Made by a program: the position numbers and the translations under genes
Source of the DNA: Betaproteobacteria bacterium
GTDB taxonomy: Bacteria > Pseudomonadota > Gammaproteobacteria > Burkholderiales > SG8-39
NCBI GenBank assembly: GCA_005884455.1
Contig: VBCH01000001.1
Coordinates: forward strand, 1 to 35,824
DNA length: 35,824 bases
Direction: 5' to 3'
Shown here: positions 24,936 through 32,942 of the stretch, piece after piece
Layout of the letters: each line of letters opens with the position of its first letter
Numbering within the stretch: position 1 is the first letter of the stretch
Notes under the pieces: generated by a model
The model's database searches: none
What the model was told of the DNA's origin: nothing
Seen by the model: the letters and a program-made list of their open reading frames with translations, nothing else

Positions 24936-27296
24936 TCAGTCGTAGAAATCAAATGAGTCGCCGGGCTTCCTGTCGGCTGAGGGCGCGTTGATCCGCTGAT
25001 AGCCCGGAATGTTGCGTTTCAAGGCCTCGAGGGGATTGGACCCGAGGGCCGAAAAGCCGTTCAGCTCCAGCTGCAGGAACACGCTCGACGAGGAAGTTCC
25101 GGCGGTCAGTGCGAATCGCTGCATGATGATCCGGCTTGTCCAGCAGTCGGCTCCGTATTCGAGCCCGCCTATGCCTTCGACGATCCGGCTATCGACCAGC
25201 GAATAGTTGAAGCGCCCTACGCCGTACCAGCGCCCGGCGATCGGCCACTGTGCCGACAGGTCCACCTGCTTGAGCGGAGCCGTCGTCGTAATGTCCCCGC
25301 TCAGGTACCGGTAGCTCAGGTTGAGCGCCTTGAGCCCTTCGGGCCGATAGCGCGCTGCCAGGGTCAGGCGCTCGGTACGGTAGTCGCGCTGATCGTATTC
25401 GGTAGCACCCTCGAAGGTCCAGTGCTGGCTCACGCGCCCCGACAGCGCGGCGAGCCAGTTCGACGCGTTGTAAGTGCGCGGCACGTCGTTGGGATTGAGC
25501 GTGACCCGCTGGTCCCTGAAATAGTAGCGCTGACCGAACGTGCCGCGCAGCACTTCCTGCCCGTTCGACGGCAGGAGCAGGCGCGACGTGACCGCTGCAG
25601 TGAGCTGGCGCGCGTCGTTGATGCGGTCGCCGCCGGAGAACATGTTCTCGGAAAAGATCTGGGCATAGTTGAAGTCCGCGATCGCAGTGTCGAACAGAGG
25701 AATTTGATTCTGGTCGCGGAATGGGATGTTCACATAGTAGAAACGCGGCTCGAGCGTCTGCACCACCGCTTGCCCGAGTGCGTGGGTTTCTCTCTCGTAG
25801 ATCAGTCCGCTGTCGACGCTGAAAATGGGAAGCGTGCGGCTGATCCAATTCGGGAACGCCGGAACGTTCGAGGTCGCTCCTATCGGGAGCACCGGGAAAG
25901 CGGTCGAGGTCGGTGTTACCTGGATCGTTGGGATGTCATAGAGCGAATAGTACGTGTAGTGCACGCCGACTTTCGGTGTGAGGAAGGAACCCGGAGTGAT
26001 GAGCGGCAAGCTGAGGCTCGGATAGAGCGTCGAGCGCTTGCCGTTCACGAGCGAGGGATGGGTGAAGTCTACGAACTCGGCCGAGGACCCGAAATCGAAG
26101 CCGCCGATGTCCTGGCGCAGAGTGGACAAGGTGAGCTGCGGGGTGCGTCCGTAGGGGATGGGGTTGGGGATGGGATTGTCCGGATCCTGCAGGACCTGGA
26201 AGCGTTGTACCCGCGCAGTCGCCGAGTAGCTCCCCGTGTCCCACCACTTGCCGTTGTAGGTCAAAAAGCCCTCACGAGGCAGGTTGGTCGTCGAAGTGAT
26301 GTTGATGCGGGTCGCAAGGTCGCGGAAATAGCTGTCGTCGGAAACTTTGTTCAGGTTAAGTCCGCCCAGGACGGTTCCGTCGCGGTTGTAGCTGCCTGTC
26401 AGGCTCATCGCCGAGCGGCGATCGCCATCCGCTGCACGATCATTCGGGAGCACCTCCGCGCTGAAATCGCCCTTGTAATCCTTCTGCAAATAACGGAACT
26501 GCTCCGCGACCTGCAATCCGCGCTTTTCCATGTAACGCGGCGTGAGCGTGAGGTCGTAGTTGGGCGCGAGATTCAGGTAATACGGAATTGCGACCTCGGG
26601 TCCGCTCTTCCCGGTAACGCCGATCGAAGGCGGGAGAAAGCCCGATTTGCGCTGGTTGTTCAGGGAGAAGTCGAAAGAAGGCGCCGGGATGATGCTCAGT
26701 CCCTCGAAATACAAGCTGGCGCCGCGGGCGGTCCCCACGTCGCGCGTGAAATCCAGCTCCAGCTCGTCGGCCTTGACCAGCCAGCTATCGTCACCCGGCT
26801 TGCAGGAGGTGAAGAAGCCGTCCTTGATTCTGTACTGGCCGTCACCCAGGAACTCGATCGTCTCCGCCTGCCCGCGCGCCGAGATGGGTGGCTGGCCTGT
26901 CTTCGGGCGCTGCGTGAAAGTAAAGTCCGGCTTCTCGAATAGTCCGGTCGCATCCCTGATGGAATACTTCAGCGCGGGGCCCTTCAAAGTGTCCCCGTTG
27001 CGCTTGAAGAGCACGTTGCCGCGGGCTTCGACGTCTTCGCTTTCTTCGTGATATGTCAACGAGTCGGCGCGGATCGACAAGTCCCCTTGGCGCAAGCTCG
27101 CGTTGCCCTGCGCCGTCGTGTCCTTTCCCGCGACGCCTTCGATGCGGTCCGCGTCGAGGGTGATCGGCAAGGCGCGCGTCTTGGAGCGTTGCTCGGAAGA
27201 ACTCTGCGGCCGAAGTCCCTGCCCCTGTGCGTACACCGCGGCAGAACAAGACAGCGCAAGAGCCAACGCCGCACGGCGGGCAGGTGAACAAGACAT
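24936..27296 (-). CDS. lptD: LPS-assembly protein LptD
   Basis: Outer-membrane barrel that, with LptE, inserts lipopolysaccharide into the outer leaflet. It has 786 residues. The signal peptide ends near VYAQ at 21-24. The periplasmic beta-jellyroll (OstA/LptA-like, about 45-230) has ITLDADRIEGVAGKDTTAQGN-type repeats (segment ADRIEGVAGKDTTAQG). The remaining part is the 26-strand barrel, ending in FDFYD. Mature cysteines seen are only Cys165 (FFTSCKPGDD) and Cys718 (YGADCWTSR), enough for one plug-to-barrel disulfide rather than the two of E. coli LptD. It is divergent from amgK by 88 nt, with a weak ribosome-binding site. Confidence 0.96.
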   Translation of the reverse strand: MSCSPARRAALALALSCSAAVYAQGQGLRPQSSSEQRSKTRALPITLDADRIEGVAGKDTTAQGNASLRQGDLSIRADSLTYHEESEDVEARGNVLFKRNGDTLKGPALKYSIRDATGLFEKPDFTFTQRPKTGQPPISARGQAETIEFLGDGQYRIKDGFFTSCKPGDDSWLVKADELELDFTRDVGTARGASLYFEGLSIIPAPSFDFSLNNQRKSGFLPPSIGVTGKSGPEVAIPYYLNLAPNYDLTLTPRYMEKRGLQVAEQFRYLQKDYKGDFSAEVLPNDRAADGDRRSAMSLTGSYNRDGTVLGGLNLNKVSDDSYFRDLATRINITSTTNLPREGFLTYNGKWWDTGSYSATARVQRFQVLQDPDNPIPNPIPYGRTPQLTLSTLRQDIGGFDFGSSAEFVDFTHPSLVNGKRSTLYPSLSLPLITPGSFLTPKVGVHYTYYSLYDIPTIQVTPTSTAFPVLPIGATSNVPAFPNWISRTLPIFSVDSGLIYERETHALGQAVVQTLEPRFYYVNIPFRDQNQIPLFDTAIADFNYAQIFSENMFSGGDRINDARQLTAAVTSRLLLPSNGQEVLRGTFGQRYYFRDQRVTLNPNDVPRTYNASNWLAALSGRVSQHWTFEGATEYDQRDYRTERLTLAARYRPEGLKALNLSYRYLSGDITTTAPLKQVDLSAQWPIAGRWYGVGRFNYSLVDSRIVEGIGGLEYGADCWTSRIIMQRFALTAGTSSSSVFLQLELNGFSALGSNPLEALKRNIPGYQRINAPSADRKPGDSFDFYD

Positions 27297-27330
27297 ATCG
27301 GAGAAGCCTGGACCTGGGCTTTCGGGCGGG

Positions 27331-27339
27331 TGCTAAAAT
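27331..27339 (+). promoter_or_regulatory. Extended -10 promoter of amgK-murU
   Basis: TGCTAAAAT in the 88-nt gap between lptD and amgK is an extended -10 (TG, one nt, TAAAAT). The -35 region has only TGGACC at a long spacing. Transcription would start near 27346, about 39 nt before the amgK start. Confidence 0.4.
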
Positions 27340-27384
27340 CGCACAAATCTGCGGCGAAGGCAATGCTTTGTTTCAGGAGGATTT

Positions 27385-28383
27385 TTGGATCGCGCGGAGC
27401 AATTGCGGCGATGGCTGGCGGCGACCCTCGGAGGCGGTGATTTCAGCATCGCGCCCGCCTCCGACGACGCGAGCTTCCGGCGTTATTTCAGGATCCGACG
27501 CGGCGAAGCACAGCCGTCGCTCGTCGTGATGGACGCGCCGCCCGACAAGGAGAACTGCGGGCCGTTCGTGCATGTAGCGCATCTCCTTGCCGAGGCCGGA
27601 GTGCACGTGCCCGAAATCTTTGCGCAGGACCTCGAACAGGGCTTTCTGCTGCTCTCGGATCTGGGCAGCACGACTTACCTGGACGCGCTCGACGAGCACA
27701 ACGCCGGAAGGCTTTACGAAGACGCGCTCGACGCGCTGCTGCGGATTCAGCGCGCGAGCCGCCCCGGCCTGCTCCCCGATTACAGCAGGGAATTGCTCGA
27801 GAGGGAGCTTCGCCTCTTCCCCGACTGGTACGTAGGGCGCCAGCTGCGCCGCGAGCTCGACACGGCACAACTCCAGACGCTGGAGAAAACGTTTTCGACG
27901 ATCCTCGATAACAACCTCGCGCAGGCGCGCGTGTTCGTGCATCGCGACTACCACTCGCGCAACCTCATGGTCTGCGAGCCCTGCCCGGGAATTCTCGATT
28001 TTCAGGACGCGGTCTACGGCCCGATCACCTACGATCTCGTCTCGCTCCTGCGCGACGCCTACATCGCTTGGGACGAGGAACGCGTCATCGATTGGGCGGT
28101 CCGCTATTGGGAGAGGGCCCGGGGCCAAGGGCTGCCGGTCGGCCCCGATTTCGCGGATTTCTATCGGGATTTCGAGTGGATGGGGGCCCAGCGGCAACTC
28201 AAGGTGCTGGGGATCTTCGCGCGCCTATCCTTTCGCGACGGCAAGGACGGCTATCTGAAAGACCAGCCGCTCGTGATGAGCTACCTGCGGCGCACGTGCG
28301 GGCGTTATCCCGAGCTTGCCGCGCTCGGGCGCCTGCTCGAGGAACTCGAGCGGCAGGAGAAGCGCGTTGGCCACACGTTCTAG
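27385..28383 (+). CDS. amgK: N-acetylmuramate/N-acetylglucosamine kinase AmgK
   Basis: Sugar kinase of the aminoglycoside-phosphotransferase fold that makes MurNAc 1-phosphate for cell-wall recycling. It has 332 residues from TTG 27385-27387, preceded by a perfect AGGAGG 4 nt away. SDDASFRRYFRI at 26-37 is the N-lobe, VFVHRDYHSRNLMV at 183-196 the catalytic loop (Asp188), and GILDFQDAVYGPITYDL at 202-218 the metal-binding segment (Asp205). The neighbouring murU encodes the next enzyme of the pathway known from Pseudomonas, which makes the assignment much safer than the fold alone. Confidence 0.9.
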   Translation: MDRAEQLRRWLAATLGGGDFSIAPASDDASFRRYFRIRRGEAQPSLVVMDAPPDKENCGPFVHVAHLLAEAGVHVPEIFAQDLEQGFLLLSDLGSTTYLDALDEHNAGRLYEDALDALLRIQRASRPGLLPDYSRELLERELRLFPDWYVGRQLRRELDTAQLQTLEKTFSTILDNNLAQARVFVHRDYHSRNLMVCEPCPGILDFQDAVYGPITYDLVSLLRDAYIAWDEERVIDWAVRYWERARGQGLPVGPDFADFYRDFEWMGAQRQLKVLGIFARLSFRDGKDGYLKDQPLVMSYLRRTCGRYPELAALGRLLEELERQEKRVGHTF

Positions 28384-28392
28384 TCTCGAACG

Positions 28393-29058
28393 ATGAAAGC
28401 CATGATCCTTGCCGCAGGCCGCGGCGAGCGCATGAGACCCCTCACCGAGGCGATCCCCAAGGTGCTCCTCGAAGTGCGCGGCAAATCTCTGATCGCCTGG
28501 TCGATCGAGGCGCTCGCGCGCTCGGGCGTTCGCGAGATCGTGATCAATCACGCGCATCTCGGCCACATGATCGAGGCGGCGCTGCGCGACGGACGCCGCT
28601 TTGGCGTCGCAATCCGCTACTCGCGCGAAGCCGAAGCGCTCGAAACCGCGGGCGGAATTGCCCAAGCCTTGCCCCTGCTCGGCGACAAGCCCTTCCTCGT
28701 CGTCAACGGCGACCTCTTCTGCGACTTCGACTTTTCCCGTCTCGTTGGGATCGACCTGGGACAAAATCTCGCACATTTGGTACTGGTCCCAAATCCGCCG
28801 CATCACCCGCTAGGGGACTTCGCGCTCAACGGCGCGCAAGTCGCCGAATCCGGGCAATCCAAGCTCACCTACAGTGGGATAGGTCTTTACCGCGCGGAGC
28901 TCTTCTCGAGCATCAGGCCAGGTTCGAAGGGACAGATTGCCCCGCTCCTGCGCGCGGCGATGGCGCGCGAGCAGGTCTCCGGCGAGATGCATCGCGGCGT
29001 CTGGCATGACGTCGGCACGCCTGCGCGCCTTTCCGCGCTGAACGAGCGCGTCGCTTGA
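28393..29058 (+). CDS. murU: N-acetylmuramate 1-phosphate uridylyltransferase MurU
   Basis: Nucleotidyltransferase that makes UDP-MurNAc from MurNAc 1-phosphate, bypassing MurA/MurB and so giving intrinsic fosfomycin tolerance where it has been studied. It has 221 residues. LAAGRGERMRPLT at 6-18 is the nucleotide loop, PKVLLEV at 22-28 carries the conserved Lys23, ETAGGI at 84-89, VNGDLFCDFDF at 104-114 (metal Asp107) and WHDVGTPARL at 204-213 (Asp206). It lies 9 nt after amgK. Other sugar-phosphate nucleotidyltransferases look similar, but the pairing with amgK decides it. Confidence 0.9.
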   Translation: MKAMILAAGRGERMRPLTEAIPKVLLEVRGKSLIAWSIEALARSGVREIVINHAHLGHMIEAALRDGRRFGVAIRYSREAEALETAGGIAQALPLLGDKPFLVVNGDLFCDFDFSRLVGIDLGQNLAHLVLVPNPPHHPLGDFALNGAQVAESGQSKLTYSGIGLYRAELFSSIRPGSKGQIAPLLRAAMAREQVSGEMHRGVWHDVGTPARLSALNERVA

Positions 29059-29090
29059 TCGTCGCTGCAAAGGGGACGACAATCGCGGCA

Positions 29091-30404
29091 ATGGACACTA
29101 CCAGCAATCTTTCGCGCTGCGCCGAGCGCCGTCACGCGCTGCAGTCGCGCATGGGCAAGGGTGTCGCGATCATTCCGACCGCGGCGGAACGCATCCGCAA
29201 TCGCGACAGCGACTACCTGTATCGATTCGACAGCTATTTCTACTATTTGAGCGGGTTCCCCGAGCCCGAGGCGGTGCTCGTCCTCGTCGCCGGAGAGGAG
29301 CCCAGGTCGATTCTCTTCTGCCGCGAGCGCAATCCGGAGCGCGAGCTCTGGGAAGGCGTTCGCAACGGCCCCGAGGGTGCGAGGGCCGCGTTTGGTTTCG
29401 ACGAAGCCTATCCGGCGCAGTCGCTCGACGAGCAGATGCCGAAGCTGCTCGCTGATCAGCCTGCGCTTTATTACGCTCCCGGAGCCGATGCAGCCTGGGA
29501 CGCGCGCATCATGGGATGGCTGAACCAAGTCCGGGCGCAGGCGCGAGCGGGCGTCACGGCGCCCGCCGAGATTCGCGACGTGCGCACCGCGCTAGACGAG
29601 ATGCGTCTCATCAAGGACGACGGGGAGCTCGCCGTGATGCGGCGCGCCGCAGCGATCTCGGTGGCCGCCCACGAACGCGCGATGCGCGCGACGCGCCCTG
29701 GACGCAACGAATACGAAATCGAGGCGGAGCTTCTCTACGAGTTTCGCCGCCACGGCGCCCAGTATCCGGCGTACTGGCCCATCGTTGCCGGAGGAGCCAA
29801 CGCCTGCGTCCTGCATTACCGCGACAACAACGCGCGGCTCGCCCAAGGGGATCTCTTGCTCATCGACGCAGGCTGCGAGCTGGACGGATATGCCTCGGAC
29901 GTAACGCGGACTTTCCCCGTGAACGGAAAATTCGGCGGCCCGCAGAAGGACGTCTACGAACTGGTCCTCGCTGCGCAGACCGCGGCGATCGCCGCGGTGA
30001 AGCCGGGCAGCCGCTGGGACGAGCCGCACGATACCGCGGTGAGAACGCTCGCTCAAGGATTCGTGGATCTGGGACTGTGCCGCGGGACGCTCGACAAGGT
30101 GATCGAAGCCGAGGATTACAAGCGCTTCTACATGCACCGCACCGGACATTGGCTCGGTCTGGACGTCCACGATGCAGGAGAATATAAATCGGGCGGGCAA
30201 TGGCGCCGGCTCGAGCCGGGCATGACCCTGACCGTAGAGCCCGGCTGTTACATCCGGCCGGCCGATGACGTGCCCCGGCAGTTCTGGAACACGGGGGTGC
30301 GCATCGAGGACGACGTCGTCGTGACAGCTTCGGGCTGCGAGGTATTGACTGCGGCCGCACCGAAATCGGTCCGGGATCTCGAGGCCCTGGTCGGCCGTGG
30401 CTGA
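29091..30404 (+). CDS. pepP: Xaa-Pro aminopeptidase
   Basis: Dimetal aminopeptidase P that removes N-terminal residues preceding proline. It has 437 residues from ATG 29091-29093; a TTG at 29055 overlapping the murU stop would add 12 residues without similarity. The metal ligands are Asp259 (LLIDAGCELDGY), Asp270 (SDVTRTFPVNG), His353 (MHRTGHWLGLDVHD), Glu383 (TVEPGCYI) and Glu406 (GVRIEDDVVV). The N-terminal creatinase-like domain covers about 1-170. The stop overlaps ubiH by 8 nt, reproducing the pepP-ubiH pair of enteric bacteria. Confidence 0.96.
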   Translation: MDTTSNLSRCAERRHALQSRMGKGVAIIPTAAERIRNRDSDYLYRFDSYFYYLSGFPEPEAVLVLVAGEEPRSILFCRERNPERELWEGVRNGPEGARAAFGFDEAYPAQSLDEQMPKLLADQPALYYAPGADAAWDARIMGWLNQVRAQARAGVTAPAEIRDVRTALDEMRLIKDDGELAVMRRAAAISVAAHERAMRATRPGRNEYEIEAELLYEFRRHGAQYPAYWPIVAGGANACVLHYRDNNARLAQGDLLLIDAGCELDGYASDVTRTFPVNGKFGGPQKDVYELVLAAQTAAIAAVKPGSRWDEPHDTAVRTLAQGFVDLGLCRGTLDKVIEAEDYKRFYMHRTGHWLGLDVHDAGEYKSGGQWRRLEPGMTLTVEPGCYIRPADDVPRQFWNTGVRIEDDVVVTASGCEVLTAAAPKSVRDLEALVGRG

Positions 30405-31521
30405 GCTGCCAGAGGTGGATGTCGCCATCGCCGGCGGCGGACCCGTCGGGTGCGCGCTGGCTCTTGCCCTGTCCGGGAGCTCGGTCTCCGTCGCCCGAGT
30501 CGCGGGCGAAGCCGATTTCGCCGATCGACCCATCGTCCTCTCCTACGGCAGCCGCCTCATCCTTGAGCGCCTAGGCATATGGGACTCGGTCCGAAGCAAC
30601 CCGATCGAAACCATCCATGTCAGCCAGCGGGGCTTCGGCAGAACGGTAATGCGCTGCGCTGATCACGGCTTGCCCGCGCTGGGATACGTCACCGCATACT
30701 CCGAGCTCGTCGCGCAGCTTGCGGGCCTCACTCCCGCAGGGGCGGAATCCTTGAGAGACTGGAAACCGGCTGACGACGAAGTCTTGCTGCAGCTGTCCCG
30801 CGGCGAAAAGAAAACAGGCATGCGCGCTCGGATGCTCGTGCTGGCCGACGGCGGCCAGAATCGCCGTACGTCGTATGCCAGGGATTATCGCCAGCAGGCC
30901 ATCGTGGCCGAGGTCACGGCCGAGCACCCGCGCTCCGGGGTCGCGTGGGAACGCTTCACGGCCGAGGGGCCGCTTGCCTTGCTCCCGTTCAGAGACCGCT
31001 ACGCGCTGGTCTGGAGCGTGCGCCCGGCGAGCGCCGCCGAGTTGCTCGGGCTTTCCGATCCGGATTTCCTCGCGCGCCTGCGCGAAATCTTCGGCGGAAG
31101 GCTCGGGAATTTCGCGTCGGTCGGGCCGCGCTCGACCTTCCCGCTCTCTCTGCGTTATGGCAGGATCGATCCCGCGCCGAGAGTCCTCGCAATCGGAAAC
31201 GCCGCGCAAACGCTGCACCCGGTGGCCGGCCAGGGACTCAATCTCGGCCTGCGGGACGCATGGGAATTGGCTCAGATGTTGCTTGACGTCGCAAAAGAAG
31301 AAATTGGCGCACCCCGCTTTCTCGCTCGCTACGCCCGCAGCCGCAGTTTCGACCGCTACGCCGGAATCGGATTCACCGATTTTCTGGTGAGAATATTCTC
31401 GAATTCTCTTGCGCCGCTCGCGCTGGCGCGCGGCGCCGGCCTTGCAACGCTCGATGCTCTGCCGCCCGCGAGGAGTTTTCTCGCCCGCCGCATGATCTTC
31501 GGCGCTCGCGCGCTGCCCTGA
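30397..31521 (+). CDS. ubiH: 2-octaprenyl-6-methoxyphenol hydroxylase-like UbiH
   Basis: FAD monooxygenase of ubiquinone synthesis. It has 374 residues from GTG 30397-30399, overlapping the pepP stop by 8 nt. VDVAIAGGGPVGCALALAL at 7-25 is the dinucleotide fold, and LVLADGGQNRR at 147-157 the DG motif. GNAAQTLHPVAGQGLNLGLRD at 267-287 (segments GNAAQTLHP and AGQGLNLGLRD) is the form typical of true UbiH. The normal sheet after the first fold lacks the E/D-R segment seen in the other family member at 9598-10782; RPIVLSYGSRLILERLG at 44-60 occupies its place. The operon position after pepP supports the name. Confidence 0.9.
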   Translation: MAELPEVDVAIAGGGPVGCALALALSGSSVSVARVAGEADFADRPIVLSYGSRLILERLGIWDSVRSNPIETIHVSQRGFGRTVMRCADHGLPALGYVTAYSELVAQLAGLTPAGAESLRDWKPADDEVLLQLSRGEKKTGMRARMLVLADGGQNRRTSYARDYRQQAIVAEVTAEHPRSGVAWERFTAEGPLALLPFRDRYALVWSVRPASAAELLGLSDPDFLARLREIFGGRLGNFASVGPRSTFPLSLRYGRIDPAPRVLAIGNAAQTLHPVAGQGLNLGLRDAWELAQMLLDVAKEEIGAPRFLARYARSRSFDRYAGIGFTDFLVRIFSNSLAPLALARGAGLATLDALPPARSFLARRMIFGARALP

Positions 31522-31588
31522 ACGGCACGGCGCCGCTCTTTGCGGTGCGGGGACAACAAGAAATCCTCGGTCGATTTTCTTTTCGCGC

Positions 31589-31634
31589 GAAGCGCTGGAG
31601 CGCTTCCCTAAACGCTCATGTTTAGGTATAGAAT
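31589..31634 (+). promoter_or_regulatory. dusB-fis promoter with two stacked palindromes
   Basis: Two perfect inverted repeats abut: GAAGCGCT-GG-AGCGCTTC (31589-31606) and CCTAAAC-GCTCAT-GTTTAGG (31607-31626). They are followed directly by TATAGAAT (31627-31634), a good -10. A -35 would fall inside the repeats (about 31604-31611), so they look like operators or activator sites. The stretch after the -10 is GC-rich (TGCGCTCC), the kind of discriminator associated with stringent control of the enteric fis promoter. The first repeat could also help end ubiH transcripts, but has no T run. Confidence 0.5.
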
Positions 31635-31667
31635 TGCGCTCCGCCCGAAAAATTTCCGTGATCGTCG

Positions 31668-32675
31668 ATGCGAATCGGTTCGCGCACTTTGCGCAATAAT
31701 CTTTTTGTCGCGCCGATGGCCGGGGTCACGGATCGCCCCTTCCGGCAGCTGTGCAAGAAATTCGGTGCGGGCCTGGCCGTATCCGAAATGGTGGCCTCGA
31801 ACTCGTTGCTGTGGGGGAGCGAGAAAACACGCCGCCGCGCCAATCACGAAGGCGAGGTCGAGCCGATCTCGGTGCAGATCGCCGGGGCCGACCCGGTCAT
31901 GATGGCCGAGGCCGCCCGCTTCAACGTGGAGCGGGGCGCGCAAATCGTCGACATCAACATGGGTTGTCCGGCCAAGAAAGTCTGCAACACCCTCGCCGGA
32001 TCCGCGCTCCTCAAGGATGAGCCCCTGGTCGGGCGCATCCTCAAGGCCGTGGTGAAGGCGGTGAATGTGCCCGTGACGCTGAAGTTCCGAACGGGGTGGG
32101 ATCCGGTCAACAAGAACGCTCTGAAGGTCGCGAAGATCGCCGAGGACAGCGGCGTTCAGCTTTTGTCCCTGCACGGCCGCACCCGCGCCTGCGGCTTCTC
32201 GGGCCGGGCCGAGTACGACACGATCCGCGAAGTCAAGCGGTCTACGCGTCTGCCCGTGGTGGCAAACGGCGACATCACCACGCCAGAGGAAGCGAAGTAT
32301 GTGCTCGACTATACGGGCGCCGACGGGATCATGATCGGCCGCGCGGCCCAGGGGCGGCCCTGGATCTTCCGCGAAATTGAGCACTACCTTTCAACGGGCG
32401 AGAAACTGCCCCATCCCCTCGTTTCCGAGATCCATGCCGTGTTGCTCGCGCACCTGCATGAGCTCTACGCATTCTATGGAACGGAAACGGGAGTCAAAGT
32501 CGCGCGAAAGCACATCTCCTGGTATACGAAGGGGCTCGCCGGTTCCGCGAGCTTCCGGCATCACATGAATCAGCTTGAAACCCGCGAAGAGCAACTCGAC
32601 GCGGTCAATCGTTTCTTCGAGCAGTTCGGGCGCGAGAATCTGCGCCTGCGCTATGACGTGGAGCTGGCGGCATGA
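31668..32675 (+). CDS. dusB: tRNA-dihydrouridine synthase B
   Basis: FMN enzyme that reduces a specific uridine of tRNA (U17 in E. coli) to dihydrouridine. It has 335 residues. NNLFVAPMAGVTDRPFR at 10-26 is the FMN-binding start, DINMGCPAKKVCN at 95-107 holds the catalytic Cys100, HGRTRACGFSGRAEYD (about 167-182) the second FMN region, and VVANGDITTPEEA and GIMIGRAAQGRPW the phosphate site. The ATGA overlap with fis reproduces the dusB-fis operon, which supports DusB over DusA or DusC. Confidence 0.96.
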   Translation: MRIGSRTLRNNLFVAPMAGVTDRPFRQLCKKFGAGLAVSEMVASNSLLWGSEKTRRRANHEGEVEPISVQIAGADPVMMAEAARFNVERGAQIVDINMGCPAKKVCNTLAGSALLKDEPLVGRILKAVVKAVNVPVTLKFRTGWDPVNKNALKVAKIAEDSGVQLLSLHGRTRACGFSGRAEYDTIREVKRSTRLPVVANGDITTPEEAKYVLDYTGADGIMIGRAAQGRPWIFREIEHYLSTGEKLPHPLVSEIHAVLLAHLHELYAFYGTETGVKVARKHISWYTKGLAGSASFRHHMNQLETREEQLDAVNRFFEQFGRENLRLRYDVELAA

Positions 32676-32911
32676 GGCAGACAAACGAGATCGCAGACTG
32701 TGTCCGCCGGTCTCTGGAGCGGTACTTCAAGGACCTCGACGGGGCAAAGCCGCGCGCCATCTACGACATGGTGCTGAAGAACGTCGAGCGTCCGATGCTC
32801 GAGCTCGTGCTCGACCGGGCCGAGGGAAATCAGTCCATCGCCGCCGAGATGCTCGGCATCAACCGCAATACCCTGAGAAAGAAGATCCAGTCGCTCAAAA
32901 TAAAGATGTGA
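32672..32911 (+). CDS. fis: Fis-family nucleoid/DNA-binding protein
   Basis: 79-residue Fis-like protein, shorter than the 98-residue enteric Fis because the N-terminal beta-hairpin arm is largely missing. Helices A and B run about 5-48 ([25 protein letters not shown] region). The C-terminal helix-turn-helix is [20 protein letters not shown] at 52-71 followed by IQSLKIKM. Betaproteobacterial Fis proteins are usually of this short form. Expression is probably coupled to dusB and controlled from the promoter at 31589-31634. Confidence 0.93.
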   Translation: MRQTNEIADCVRRSLERYFKDLDGAKPRAIYDMVLKNVERPMLELVLDRAEGNQSIAAEMLGINRNTLRKKIQSLKIKM

Positions 32912-32942
32912 GCGGTGGTCCCGCCGTTCACCGTCGACCTGC

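Noticed and set aside
25422-26942. A 506-codon open frame on the plus strand opposite lptD
   Set aside because: Low-complexity Arg/Glu/Val translation with no recognisable motif, fully inside the well-supported lptD.
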